14,462 nt of DNA from Paenibacillus sp. UBA6285 (GCA_002438345.1 DJUJ01000194.1:50717-65178), one strand, 5' to 3'; counted from the stretch's first letter, positions 5,998 through 12,517 are shown. Numbers and translations: made by a program. Notes: a model not told the origin generated them from the sequence alone.

Positions 5998-6402
5998 TTA
6001 ACCCCGCAAAGAGCGAACTACAAATATGTGATTACCCTTCATGAGGTTCTGTCCATCCTGTAGTGTAACTGAACCTTTCGTATGTGAAACGACGGTCGTA
6101 TTCAGTGCAATCAGCCGATCCTCTTTCCAAACGCTTACGGCCGATTTAAAATATACTGCATTATCAAATTGCTGCCGTTCCCTCATCACATAACCCACAG
6201 AATGTAAGACTGGAGGCAGTGCTCTTTCTCTAGGAGCCAAAGCCTTGATGACCACAATATCCCGAAATGGCACGGCAATTTCCTGATGCCCGATTACCGC
6301 CACAGAAGCGGAAAGATCCCATTTGCGCAGAATGCCTTTCATGATCGTGTAAGGTTCGTCGCCGCAGTACATGATAACCGGTTTACCAACCCAATGCTTC
6401 AT
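5998..6402 (-). CDS. Hypothetical protein (134 aa)
   Basis: I do not recognise this 134-residue cytosolic-looking protein. It has no signal peptide or membrane segment. The first half (WVGKPVIMYCGDEPYTIMKGILRKWD, then VAVIGHQEIAVPFRDIVVIKAL) has the alternating pattern of a small beta-barrel of SH3 or Sm-like type. The second half (FKSAVSVWKEDRLIALNTTVVSHTKGSVTLQDG) also looks beta-rich. The start has a strong GGGGGAGG site 5 nt upstream. It is the last gene of a probable operon, 34 bp after ung, and ends at the terminator 5932-5972. A link to DNA repair is suggested only by that position. Confidence 0.7.
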   Translation of the reverse strand: MKHWVGKPVIMYCGDEPYTIMKGILRKWDLSASVAVIGHQEIAVPFRDIVVIKALAPRERALPPVLHSVGYVMRERQQFDNAVYFKSAVSVWKEDRLIALNTTVVSHTKGSVTLQDGQNLMKGNHIFVVRSLRG

Positions 6403-6436
6403 AGCTCCCTCCCCCTTCCCAACATCCCATTAGCTA

Positions 6437-7102
6437 TTAGTCCGAAATAAACCAATCGATCCCTTTCATCCCATTCGACTCCAAAAACCGGTTGACCTTC
6501 GAAAAAGGACGGCTACCAAAGAATCCACGATACGACGAGAGCGGGCTCGGATGTGGAGATTGAATAACCTCATGACGACTTTGGTCTATGAAGGCGCCTT
6601 TTTTTTGTGAATGACTTCCCCATAAAATAAAAACCATCGGCGTAGTTCTTTCATTTAACTTCTTCATTATGGTGTCTGTGAATGTCTCCCAGCCTAGACC
6701 TTTATGAGAATTCGGCTCACCCTCTCGTACGGTTAGTACCGAGTTGAGCATAAGCACTCCCTGCTCTGCCCATCGCAATAAGGACCCGTGGTTCGGAATC
6801 GTAACACCGATATCCTCCATTAGCTCCGTATAAATATTACGTAGTGAAGGTGGTATACGCACCCCCGGATTTACAGAAAAACTTAAACCGTGGGCTTGTC
6901 CCGCTCCATGGTAAGGGTCCTGACCCAAAATAACAACCCGTGTCTCACTATAAGGCGTTTGTTTTAACGCCGTGAACAGTAATTCTTTTGGCGGATAGAC
7001 TGTATGTTCCTTATATTCATGTTCCAGATTAGCCATTAGCTCCAGAAAATAGGGCTTTTGCATTTCATCCTGTAATATCTCATCCCAATCGTTGCCGAAC
7101 AT
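6437..7102 (-). CDS. ung: Uracil-DNA glycosylase (family 1)
   Basis: This 221-residue enzyme removes uracil from DNA, the first step of base excision repair after cytosine deamination or dUTP misincorporation. All family 1 motifs are present. The water-activating loop GQDPYHGAGQAHGLSFS lies at about 60-76 with catalytic Asp62. PPSLRNIYTEL follows at about 85-95, then the uracil-binding LMLNSVLTVREGEPNSH at 118-133. The minor-groove loop HPSPLS is at 184-189 with catalytic His184. The length is normal. ATG 7102 is chosen because the AGGAGG site is well spaced from it; an in-frame TTG two codons earlier is too close to that site. It lies between the RNase H gene and an unknown gene, all in one direction. 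Confidence 0.97.
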   Translation of the reverse strand: MFGNDWDEILQDEMQKPYFLELMANLEHEYKEHTVYPPKELLFTALKQTPYSETRVVILGQDPYHGAGQAHGLSFSVNPGVRIPPSLRNIYTELMEDIGVTIPNHGSLLRWAEQGVLMLNSVLTVREGEPNSHKGLGWETFTDTIMKKLNERTTPMVFILWGSHSQKKGAFIDQSRHEVIQSPHPSPLSSYRGFFGSRPFSKVNRFLESNGMKGIDWFISD

Positions 7103-7145
7103 CCCCAATTCTCCTCCTCTAGCCGAAATCCAGAGCCTTACTTAC

Positions 7146-7808
7146 TTATTTCCGACCATAATCTGCTTTGATCTCGCCCCACTCTTTGGTCTGCCACTTC
7201 AGCACCTTATTGTCATATGTATTGGTCTGCAACCAACGCTCTGCCCGATCAATAAGCACCCATATTTCCTCTGTTGAAGCATCGCGCGGCAAGGTTGTAG
7301 CAACCTTCTTCTGCTTCACCCACTTCATTGCATTCACAGAGTCACTGTAGACCGTCTTACTGCTTCCCTCTTTCTTCAGGAGCGCCAAGGCATGCACAAT
7401 CGCTAAAAATTCTCCTAGATTATTAGTGCCCTTCTTGATCGGCCCACAAGAGAAGATAATATCTCCGGTTTGCGTATCCACGCCCTTGTATTCGACTGGA
7501 CCCGGATTGCCACGCGTACCCACATCCACAGAAATGCTGTTGTAATCGATCTCCGCTGAGCTCTCTACTGTAGCGCTCCGTTTAAAAGAACTTGTCCCCT
7601 TAGACTTAGCTGCGCCGGATGCCGATGCCCCTGTTCCCCAATTCCCTTTCCAACCTGCTTTGTAAGCCGCATCTGCCGCTGCTTTAGATTCATAAGATTT
7701 ATATTTGGCTCCGGTGTAGTGATCCGTCTGCGTCTGGCATTCTGCCCAAGTGCTGTAGACTCCCGGTTGCTTGCCTTCCCATACTACATAATATTTCTGT
7801 TTAGCCAT
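7146..7808 (-). CDS. Ribonuclease H (RNase HI fold) with N-terminal hybrid-binding domain
   Basis: This 220-residue protein cleaves the RNA strand of RNA-DNA hybrids. Residues 6-48 (YYVVWEGKQPGVYSTWAECQ and on) form a viroplasmin-type hybrid-binding domain, as in eukaryotic RNase H1. A Ser/Ala/Gly-rich linker covers about 55-85. The catalytic domain spans about 90-220. The four metal-binding residues are visible: Asp95 in SVDVGTRGNPG, Glu133 in NNLGEFLAIVHAL, Asp156 in VYSDSVNAMKWV, and Asp216 in the C-terminal KADYG. The start has AAAAAGGAG about 9 nt upstream. A promoter lies at 7837-7864. It is the first gene of a cluster with ung, so R-loop removal and uracil repair may be expressed together. 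Confidence 0.92.
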   Translation of the reverse strand: MAKQKYYVVWEGKQPGVYSTWAECQTQTDHYTGAKYKSYESKAAADAAYKAGWKGNWGTGASASGAAKSKGTSSFKRSATVESSAEIDYNSISVDVGTRGNPGPVEYKGVDTQTGDIIFSCGPIKKGTNNLGEFLAIVHALALLKKEGSSKTVYSDSVNAMKWVKQKKVATTLPRDASTEEIWVLIDRAERWLQTNTYDNKVLKWQTKEWGEIKADYGRK

Positions 7809-7836
7809 TGGTATAGCTCCTTTTTCACCTTAACTT

Positions 7837-7864
7837 ATTGTAATCCAAATTGCTTCTTCATCAA
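7837..7864 (-). promoter_or_regulatory. Probable promoter of the RNase H-ung operon
   Basis: On the minus strand TTGATG (7859-7864) and TACAAT (7837-7842) are 16 bp apart, just upstream of the RNase H ribosome binding site. The remainder of the 309-bp gap 7809-8117 holds the hairpin element at 7983-8043. No clear promoter for the divergent lipoprotein gene was found. Confidence 0.5.
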
Positions 7865-7982
7865 AAGAAGAATGTTATTTTTCGTGAATTTCTTCGCATA
7901 AATCATATTTTTCAGGTCATACTATACGCCAGAGATGTCCAGGCCTATATTACCATTTGTAGAATGATCGGTAAATATTATT

Positions 7983-8043
7983 GTGTCCACAAGCAGAAAC
8001 GCCTTCAGCGTCCCTAAAGGACGGTAAGCGTTTGTGCTTACAC
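7983..8043. repeat. Long imperfect palindrome; GAAAC-N8-CGTCC element, copy 1
   Basis: Nested arms GTGT/ACAC, AAGCAgAAACGC/GCGTTTgTGCTT and CGTCC/GGACG close on a CTAAA loop and form a hairpin of about 61 nt. GAAAC (7996-8000) and CGTCC (8009-8013) are 8 bp apart, exactly as in two further elements at 8707 and 12369. No T-run follows, so it is not a simple terminator. It lies about 75 bp upstream of the lipoprotein start. Confidence 0.6.
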
Positions 8044-8117
8044 CACATTAATACTAACTAATCAGTCTATATTAAGCTCGAAGGATATCAGTACAATTAC
8101 TCAGGGAGGTTATACAG

Positions 8118-8690
8118 ATGAGAAAGATAGCAAGCGTAGCCGCAGTATTTGCAATTGTGCTATTGGTTGGATGCGGAAACTCAACAAATAACAATGCCAA
8201 CGTCACCCCCACCGCCACTACTACACCTGGTAACACCAATAACGCTGGCAACACTAATAACACCACAGATGCTGTAACATCAGCGTCAGTAGTTGATAAT
8301 GAAGAGGCCTTTAAAAAGGCTATCAGCGCAGATGGTACTTGGATTGCCGCTACGCTGAAAGACTTAACCTTCACCGAGGATCTCGTGCTGGACGGACAAT
8401 TCACGAATAAAGATGAACCCGCCCGCAAAATTGCTCTCTATACACAAGATGCGGAGCACAATATCACCAACTCCTATAAACTAACTGCACCAAAAATTAC
8501 GATCAAGAGTAAAAACGCTCGTATTCAAGGCGGCACATTTATTGGTGATGTATACGTAGAAGCGGAAGGCTTCAGCTTAGTAAATGCCACTGTTGAAGGG
8601 AATGTTTACTTCGCAGATGCTAAGTATCAATCCACATTCGATACCTCGGATCAAGGGAAAGTAACTGGTGTTACTGAAGTAAAAAAATAA
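8118..8690 (+). CDS. Lipoprotein with low-complexity linker and repetitive beta-rich domain
   Basis: This 190-residue protein starts with a lipoprotein signal peptide: basic MRK, a hydrophobic core, and a lipobox LVGC with lipidated Cys19. It would be anchored on the outer face of the cytoplasmic membrane. Residues 20-55 are a Thr/Asn/Pro-rich linker (TPTATTTPGNTNNAGNTNN), probably a spacer through the cell wall. The C-terminal part has repeated short beta-strand patterns (KITIKSKNARIQGGTFIGDVYVEAEGF, SLVNATVEGNVYF), as in right-handed beta-helix or solenoid proteins. No catalytic motif is seen, so the function is unknown; a surface or wall-binding role would fit. AGGGAGG lies 8 nt before the ATG. 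It is a single gene flanked on both sides by hairpin elements of the same repeat family. Confidence 0.85.
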   Translation: MRKIASVAAVFAIVLLVGCGNSTNNNANVTPTATTTPGNTNNAGNTNNTTDAVTSASVVDNEEAFKKAISADGTWIAATLKDLTFTEDLVLDGQFTNKDEPARKIALYTQDAEHNITNSYKLTAPKITIKSKNARIQGGTFIGDVYVEAEGFSLVNATVEGNVYFADAKYQSTFDTSDQGKVTGVTEVKK

Positions 8691-8706
8691 GGTTGTCGCT
8701 CAAGCG

Positions 8707-8747
8707 GAAACAGCTACACCGTCCATTAAAAGAAGGTATCCTCTGCG
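8707..8747. repeat. GAAAC-N8-CGTCC element, copy 2 (degenerate)
   Basis: GAAAC (8707-8711) and CGTCC (8720-8724) have the same 8-bp spacing as the elements at 7996 and 12369, and further matches follow (TTAAAAGAAGGTA here, CTAAAGGACGGTA in copy 1). The palindrome is mostly lost. It is followed at once by the 47-bp hairpin repeat. Confidence 0.45.
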
Positions 8748-8749
8748 AG

Positions 8750-8796
8750 AAATATAAGGATAATGTATAATGCGAAACTTGTGCTTTCTTATATTT
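8750..8796. repeat. 47-bp hairpin repeat, copy A
   Basis: Perfect 9-bp arms AAATATAAG and CTTATATTT enclose 29 bp. It matches 12414-12460 at 41 of 47 bases with no gaps. An inner helix (GTATA with TGTGC) keeps five pairs through two G-U pairs in plus-strand RNA. It lies in the 3' region of the lipoprotein transcript, just before the terminator. Confidence 0.75.
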
Positions 8797-8797
8797 C

Positions 8798-8840
8798 AAA
8801 AAGGTGCTCTCAAGTCGATAAGACCTGAGAACACCTTTTT
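8798..8840. terminator. Bidirectional terminator between the lipoprotein and DJ-1/PfpI genes
   Basis: AAAAAGGTG at 8798-8806 pairs with CACCTTTTT at 8832-8840. An inner TCTCA/TGAGA helix lies across one mismatch. Both strands end in five T, and convergent genes flank it on both sides. Confidence 0.85.
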
Positions 8841-8850
8841 CATGACCTAA

Positions 8851-9423
8851 TTATTCTTGATAAAATCCATTTTTAAAAAAGTTATACCATCCATCCGTTT
8901 TTTCTACTTGAAAACCGTCTAACTTCTTCATAACTTCCCTTGCAAATTCTAAAGAAGCCGTGCCATTAGCAGTAATGATATAATCACTCGAAACTGCCTG
9001 TTTTTCTATAAAATTTGTGTGCCCTTTATAATTAGGAGCGTACTCTTTTAAGTAATCCAATGAATTTCCAGTGTGAGGAATGTTATCTAGATATCCATGT
9101 TCCGCCAAAAAAGTGGTTGCGTCACATATAGCGGATATAGGTGTCTTATCATTTATACATTTTTCAATAACTGGAGTAATCGCTGAATTATCTTTCCAGC
9201 CTGTACCCCCAATTAAAATTAACATTTCAAACTGGGCGGGTAAACTATCTATAGTATAGTCAGGTACAACAGTAAATCCACCCATAGATTGTACATTGTC
9301 GCTAGTTAAAGAAACTGTGCGTACTGTATATTCACTTTCTGGTTTGTTTAGTTCTGCACTTATATATCCAGCTTCCCAATCTGCGTATCCATTAGAAATA
9401 AAAATCAATACTTCCTTTTTCAT
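8851..9423 (-). CDS. DJ-1/PfpI family protein (class I glutamine amidotransferase-like)
   Basis: This 190-residue single-domain protein has the DJ-1/PfpI fold. It begins MKKEVLIFISNGYADWEAGY, with Glu17 in the expected active-site position. IGGTGW lies at 71-76. The nucleophile elbow AICDATTFLAEHG puts reactive Cys100 at the sharp turn, and CHSxG-like continuation is absent. Family members act as proteases, glyoxalases, chaperones or isonitrile hydratases, so the reaction is open. AAAGGAG lies 9 nt before the ATG. It follows alkC by 40 bp and probably shares its transcript. The gene is clearly more AT-rich than alkC (about 30-37% GC in sampled lines against about 58% in a sampled alkC line), which suggests a different origin. 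Confidence 0.85.
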   Translation of the reverse strand: MKKEVLIFISNGYADWEAGYISAELNKPESEYTVRTVSLTSDNVQSMGGFTVVPDYTIDSLPAQFEMLILIGGTGWKDNSAITPVIEKCINDKTPISAICDATTFLAEHGYLDNIPHTGNSLDYLKEYAPNYKGHTNFIEKQAVSSDYIITANGTASLEFAREVMKKLDGFQVEKTDGWYNFFKNGFYQE

Positions 9424-9463
9424 AAAATAACACTCCTTTAATTACTTTGACCTTAACCCCTTT

Positions 9464-10573
9464 TTACTTATCTGCTTCAAGTTCCAACACCGTATCTGCA
9501 ACTTCCCGCCCGTTAACCAGCAGTACAATTCGATGTTCCCCAGGATAATGACGACGAGTCGTTAAATCAGCCCAGCGATGTGTCCGTTTACCCGTTAGAG
9601 TTGTACCCCCAGGCACTGTCTTATCAGATAGTAGGAAAGATTTACGAGAAGTTCGGCCTGCAGCCTTCACGAAATAGATTCCGTATTCGATACGAATGCG
9701 TGCCGGCGTTCCTTCGCGGACTTGAAGTTCGTATTGCAGTTCAGAGTTTTCGCCAATCCGCAGTATGGAAGGATCAATCCCTATGGAAGCACTCGTTATA
9801 AGCGGTGTTTCGTCTTCTTGCTCCGCGTAACCGAATAAGGCCATAATATCTGGATCAGCTTTACGGATTAAGGAACGACAACCATGCCGCACAATCCAGT
9901 CCGAGTAGGGATGTGTACCTTTCCAGCGGCGGGCTGTTTCGAGTACAATCTCTGGATGATCCTTAGCAATATCGTTCAAATTGTTAGCAACACTCTTGCG
10001 CACATATAAAGACGAATCCGCCTTAAGTTGCTCAAGTACTGGTAGCACAGGTGTTGGATCAAGTTTAAACATTGGGAGAGCCTGTCCCCATGGTAGACGT
10101 GGGCGACAACCCTCACTAGCTAACCGGCGTACATGCTCTTCGGGGTGCTTCGACCATTCTAGCATTTGTTCCATCATACGCTCCGGCTCACGCAAGAGAA
10201 ACGGCCTAACCGCAAATTCTGCAGACGATTTCGAAGTGAATCTCTCCAGCGCCTGCATAGACAGCTCCCAGAGCTCCGGGTTTTGGCCATATACCTCAAC
10301 AAAGTCTGGAAAGATCAAGTATGGAAATCCCACACACTCCTCAGTAATGGCGAACAAAATAGCCAGCGCTTCCTCATAAGGAAGCTGTAGTTGGGTTCCT
10401 AGTGTCTCAGTAATTCGCCGCATTCTTGCCTTAAGTTCGAGCGCGTCCCAGGGTTCCGCCATGGCTGATCTTACAAATGCTTCCGTATCGAAGATGTTAT
10501 GTACGCTACGAATCTTTTCTCCGAAATCATGTAGAAATTGTTTATTGTACATAGCTTTTAAAGGTTCAGCCAT
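9464..10573 (-). CDS. alkC: DNA alkylation repair glycosylase, AlkC type with C-terminal Ig-like domain
   Basis: This 369-residue protein of the HEAT-like-repeat glycosylase family excises alkylated bases such as 3-methyladenine without base flipping. Residues 1-250 are helical repeats. Conserved AlkC-type motifs are ASEGCRPRLPW at about 152-162, YVRKSVANNLNDIAK at 190-204 and SDWIVRHGCRSLIR at 224-237. The last 100 residues (from about 265: IGIDPSILRIGENSELQYELQV, then RKSFLLSDKTV and a HRIVLLVNG strand) look like an immunoglobulin-like beta domain, known in one AlkC subtype. The start has GAGGG 7 nt upstream. An inverted repeat (10642-10659) upstream could be an operator. AlkC rather than AlkD is chosen for length, motifs and the extra domain. 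Confidence 0.88.
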   Translation of the reverse strand: MAEPLKAMYNKQFLHDFGEKIRSVHNIFDTEAFVRSAMAEPWDALELKARMRRITETLGTQLQLPYEEALAILFAITEECVGFPYLIFPDFVEVYGQNPELWELSMQALERFTSKSSAEFAVRPFLLREPERMMEQMLEWSKHPEEHVRRLASEGCRPRLPWGQALPMFKLDPTPVLPVLEQLKADSSLYVRKSVANNLNDIAKDHPEIVLETARRWKGTHPYSDWIVRHGCRSLIRKADPDIMALFGYAEQEDETPLITSASIGIDPSILRIGENSELQYELQVREGTPARIRIEYGIYFVKAAGRTSRKSFLLSDKTVPGGTTLTGKRTHRWADLTTRRHYPGEHRIVLLVNGREVADTVLELEADK

Positions 10574-10641
10574 TGTGTATCCCTCATTTTCTTCTATAGA
10601 TCATCAGAGTTAATCTGTTATGAAATCGTAACACACCCAAT

Positions 10642-10659
10642 TTGACAACAGTATGTCAA
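10642..10659. promoter_or_regulatory. Inverted repeat TTGACA-N6-TGTCAA upstream of alkC
   Basis: Perfect 6-bp arms are separated by 6 bp, about 70 bp before the alkC start and 14 bp after the stop of the upstream gene. The arms resemble a -35 box on both strands, but no -10 box sits at 17 bp. A dimeric regulator operator is possible. Confidence 0.4.
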
Positions 10660-10672
10660 CTTCAGCCACTCC

Positions 10673-11320
10673 CTAATCTAGAACATCAACCTGCCTTGTC
10701 TCGAGATTAATAATGCGGCTTCTCGTATCATTGCTCGAAATATATATAGGCTTTCCAGTTGAATCAATCCAATAAGAGATCGGAATTGAAATCCCGCAAT
10801 TTCGGTAAGATCCGTCAGCATGGCTCGTTCCAATAATCATCGTGTTATATTTCACGGCAATCCTAGTGGCTTCCTCGATCCATAATGCGAACTGTTCTTC
10901 GCTGAACATGCCTACCCCAATCGGATGTGCAATGAAATCTAACGACTCTCCTTGTCCTTCCAAGCCGATGTATCCCTGCAGCAACTCAACGCACAGCAAA
11001 TAACCAATACTGAGGCCATCCGCTTCCACAACAGACGGGCGATACAGCTGTTCATCCATGGGAGATTTGGCTCGTTCCAAAATAATGTCCCCAGAAGGAT
11101 GGATCATTAGCGCTCTATCCTTGTTATTGCCGTTCCTATATCCTGTAATGATCAACTTTTTATATGTTTTGGCGAGTTCACACAAGGTCTTTACACTGGC
11201 TTCATCTGCTACATAACCTTCCGGATACAACACCGCGTCAAAAAAATCCTGCTTGTTCATTTCTTTGAGCAACTGCTCCAAATGTGGTTCGTGATTAGGT
11301 TGAGCTACGAGTAACCTCAT
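10673..11320 (-). CDS. Nitrilase-superfamily (carbon-nitrogen hydrolase) protein
   Basis: This protein of about 216 residues has the nitrilase triad in the expected order: Glu34 in VLYPEGYV, Lys85 in ERAKSPMDE, and Cys110 in IGYLLCVELLQG. Such enzymes hydrolyse amides or nitriles through a Cys-thioester, usually in the cytosol. It is shorter than typical members (about 260-300), and the C-terminal oligomerisation segment seems reduced, so the substrate cannot be named. Two adjacent ATGs occur (11323 and 11320). The second is preferred because GGAGG lies 6 nt before it and only 3 nt before the first. It follows the unknown 176-residue gene by 16 bp, so the two are co-transcribed from the promoter at 11894-11922. 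Confidence 0.75.
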   Translation of the reverse strand: MRLLVAQPNHEPHLEQLLKEMNKQDFFDAVLYPEGYVADEASVKTLCELAKTYKKLIITGYRNGNNKDRALMIHPSGDIILERAKSPMDEQLYRPSVVEADGLSIGYLLCVELLQGYIGLEGQGESLDFIAHPIGVGMFSEEQFALWIEEATRIAVKYNTMIIGTSHADGSYRNCGISIPISYWIDSTGKPIYISSNDTRSRIINLETRQVDVLD

Positions 11321-11336
11321 CATATCCCTCCAACGG

Positions 11337-11867
11337 TTAATTAATTAGCACCTTCACCTGTTCCATACTTTGCTCTGCACGGCTGTTCAATGCTCTTTTA
11401 TCTTTAAGACCAAGATCCTTAAGCTCGTTTCCAGGGTCAATGACCAGCGGCTGTGAAATTACATCTTCGAGGATTAGAACGGTGACTTTACATGCTTGAA
11501 ATAACAGTTCTTTTGAGATCACTTGTTTATGGCAACGAATGATTTCAACTAGTTTCTCTGCATAAATCAACCTAACTAGACTATCCGCACTCATAATATT
11601 ACGAGAAGCAAAAGAGGATATTTTCTCCACAATCCAGCTGTCTTGAAAGTTTCTTGATAATGCTTCTATCACAGAAATCGCGTCCCAATCCCGTATCGAC
11701 AACTGCTTGACATATTCCAAAGCCATTTCATTTAGCCATTCCAGCTCCTGTTCTCGGGGAATTTCAAAACTCTTATACTCCTTGAGTAAACCTTCCTTAT
11801 GCATGTTTAAAAAATGACCCAGAAATCGTGTATATAACTCCTTGGCTCTTTGTGTTTCTTCTGTCAT
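11337..11867 (-). CDS. Hypothetical alpha-helical protein (176 aa)
   Basis: I do not recognise this 176-residue protein. It is predicted almost entirely helical and soluble, with many charged residues and no signal peptide or membrane segment. The body reads as amphipathic helices (LYTRFLGHFLNMHKEG, LEWLNEMALEYVKQL, LVRLIYAEKLVEIIRCHKQV), followed by a less structured tail from about residue 140. Only two cysteines are seen, so a metal site is unlikely. The start has AAAGGATGATC before the ATG. A good promoter lies at 11894-11922. The nitrilase-like gene follows within 16 bp, which suggests a shared job, but no function can be given. Confidence 0.75.
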   Translation of the reverse strand: MTEETQRAKELYTRFLGHFLNMHKEGLLKEYKSFEIPREQELEWLNEMALEYVKQLSIRDWDAISVIEALSRNFQDSWIVEKISSFASRNIMSADSLVRLIYAEKLVEIIRCHKQVISKELLFQACKVTVLILEDVISQPLVIDPGNELKDLGLKDKRALNSRAEQSMEQVKVLIN

Positions 11868-11893
11868 CTAGTGATCATCCTTTCACTATCCAA

Positions 11894-11922
11894 ATCATAT
11901 CCATTCATAGGCCTCTTTTCAA
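11894..11922 (-). promoter_or_regulatory. Promoter of the 11867-10673 gene pair
   Basis: On the minus strand TTGAAA (11917-11922) and TATGAT (11894-11899) are 17 bp apart, each matching the sigma-A consensus at five of six positions. The start would fall near 11887, a short leader before the ATG at 11867. Confidence 0.75.
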
Positions 11923-11931
11923 ACTAGAAGT

Positions 11932-11968
11932 AAAAAAAAGACAGACAGCGAAATAACTTCGCCACCTG
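11932..11968 (-). terminator. Orphan minus-strand terminator
   Basis: On the minus-strand RNA, CAGGUGGCGAA pairs over 11 bp with UUCGCUGUCUG (three G-U pairs) around a 5-nt loop, followed by UC and eight U (11932-11939). In plus-strand RNA three of the pairs become A-C mismatches, so it acts only on the minus strand. No minus-strand gene is present just upstream. It also insulates the promoter at 11894-11922. Confidence 0.7.
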
Positions 11969-12080
11969 CCCATGGATGATTTTCGTTTATAAATACAATT
12001 ACAACCAAATTTCGCATATTTTCGATCTATACCAAGTAATTCCTTCTCAAAATCATCAGCAAATCGTGGTAAAATAACTC
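11932..12080 (-). ncRNA. Candidate small RNA between a minus-strand promoter and orphan terminator
   Basis: A TATAAT-containing promoter (12087-12115) and the terminator at 11932-11968 would delimit a transcript of about 150 nt with no ORF that has a ribosome binding site. It would overlap the promoter and leader region of the divergent small gene at 12129. No known RNA family was recognised; this rests only on promoter and terminator signals. The stretch 11868-12128 holds nothing else. Confidence 0.35.
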
Positions 12081-12086
12081 CTAATG

Positions 12087-12115
12087 ATTATAAATATTCA
12101 TGTTGAAGATATCAC
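12087..12115 (-). promoter_or_regulatory. Possible minus-strand promoter of the candidate small RNA
   Basis: GTGATA (12110-12115) and a perfect TATAAT (12087-12092) are 17 bp apart on the minus strand. The -35 box matches at four of six positions. On the plus strand an extended -10 (TGG TAAAAT, 12067-12075) without a good -35 may serve the 12129 gene. Confidence 0.35.
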
Positions 12116-12128
12116 CGGAGGGAATACC

Positions 12129-12347
12129 ATGCCACATACACTAAATAAAAATATTGATTTTTTTATAGCCGCTTTATCCCAAACTTATATTTCTGCCCTA
12201 CAGCTTGACCCTGATGGAATGTATTCAGAGGTAGCCTCAGGAATTGTTGAACAGTTCTCCGATGAACAGGTACGCCTGAGAAGATATGACGGCTCCGTAT
12301 CGCACTATGCTAGAGACAATACAAGATTCCAACGGAATAAAGGATAG
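12129..12347 (+). CDS. Small hypothetical protein (72 aa)
   Basis: The start at ATG 12129 is chosen because GGAGG lies 8 nt upstream; an earlier in-frame ATG at 12084 has no ribosome binding site. The 72-residue product begins MPHTLNKNIDFFIAALSQTYISALQ. An acidic middle (DPDGMYSEVASGIVEQFSDEQV) and a basic C-terminal part (RLRRYDGSVSHYARDNTRFQRNKG) follow. No signal peptide, membrane segment or known motif is seen, and I do not recognise the family. It is a single gene followed by the hairpin elements at 12369 and 12414. Confidence 0.6.
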   Translation: MPHTLNKNIDFFIAALSQTYISALQLDPDGMYSEVASGIVEQFSDEQVRLRRYDGSVSHYARDNTRFQRNKG

Positions 12348-12368
12348 GGGCTATCATGCATGTAAGAA

Positions 12369-12406
12369 GAAACGATGTTGTCGTCCTTTATTGATGACAA
12401 CCGTTT
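12369..12406. repeat. GAAAC-N8-CGTCC element, copy 3 (possible terminator of the 12129 gene)
   Basis: AAACG plus GTTGTC (12370-12382, with a 2-nt bulge) pairs with GACAAC plus CGTTT (12396-12406). GAAAC (12369) and CGTCC (12382) keep the 8-bp spacing seen in the other two copies. Only TTT follows the stem on the plus strand, so terminator activity would be weak. Confidence 0.5.
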
Positions 12407-12413
12407 CTCGTAA

Positions 12414-12460
12414 AAATATAAGGATGATGTATAGCGTGAAACTTATACTTTCTTATATTT
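12414..12460. repeat. 47-bp hairpin repeat, copy B
   Basis: It has perfect 9-bp arms AAATATAAG/CTTATATTT and an inner perfect GTATA/TATAC helix. It matches 8750-8796 at 41 of 47 bases. Like copy A it lies downstream of a plus-strand gene, just before the terminator of the convergent minus-strand gene. Confidence 0.75.
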
Positions 12461-12462
12461 CC

Positions 12463-12517
12463 AAAAAGACGTGACTGGAGAAATCATCTACAATGATCCA
12501 TGCTCCAGTTCACGTCT
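12463..12517 (-). terminator. Terminator of the Gfo/Idh/MocA gene
   Basis: On the minus strand a stem of about 14 bp (12503-12517 with 12467-12480, one bulge) ends in TTTTT (12463-12467). The large loop itself holds an ATCAT/ATGAT hairpin (12483-12497). It starts about 20 bp after the stop of the dehydrogenase. Confidence 0.85.

Noticed and set aside
8072..8428. Minus-strand frame of 118 codons over the lipoprotein
   Set aside because: Shadow of the lipoprotein gene, which has a lipobox and a strong ribosome binding site.
9981..10379. Plus-strand frame of 132 codons inside alkC
   Set aside because: Shadow frame; alkC in the opposite strand shows clear conserved motifs.
11900..11990. Short minus-strand frame starting MGRWRSYF across the orphan terminator
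   Set aside because: No ribosome binding site, and it would be translated from a hairpin ending in a U-tract.
12286..12474. Plus-strand frame of 62 codons overlapping the end of the 12129 gene
   Set aside because: It runs through the hairpin elements and terminator region and has no ribosome binding site.
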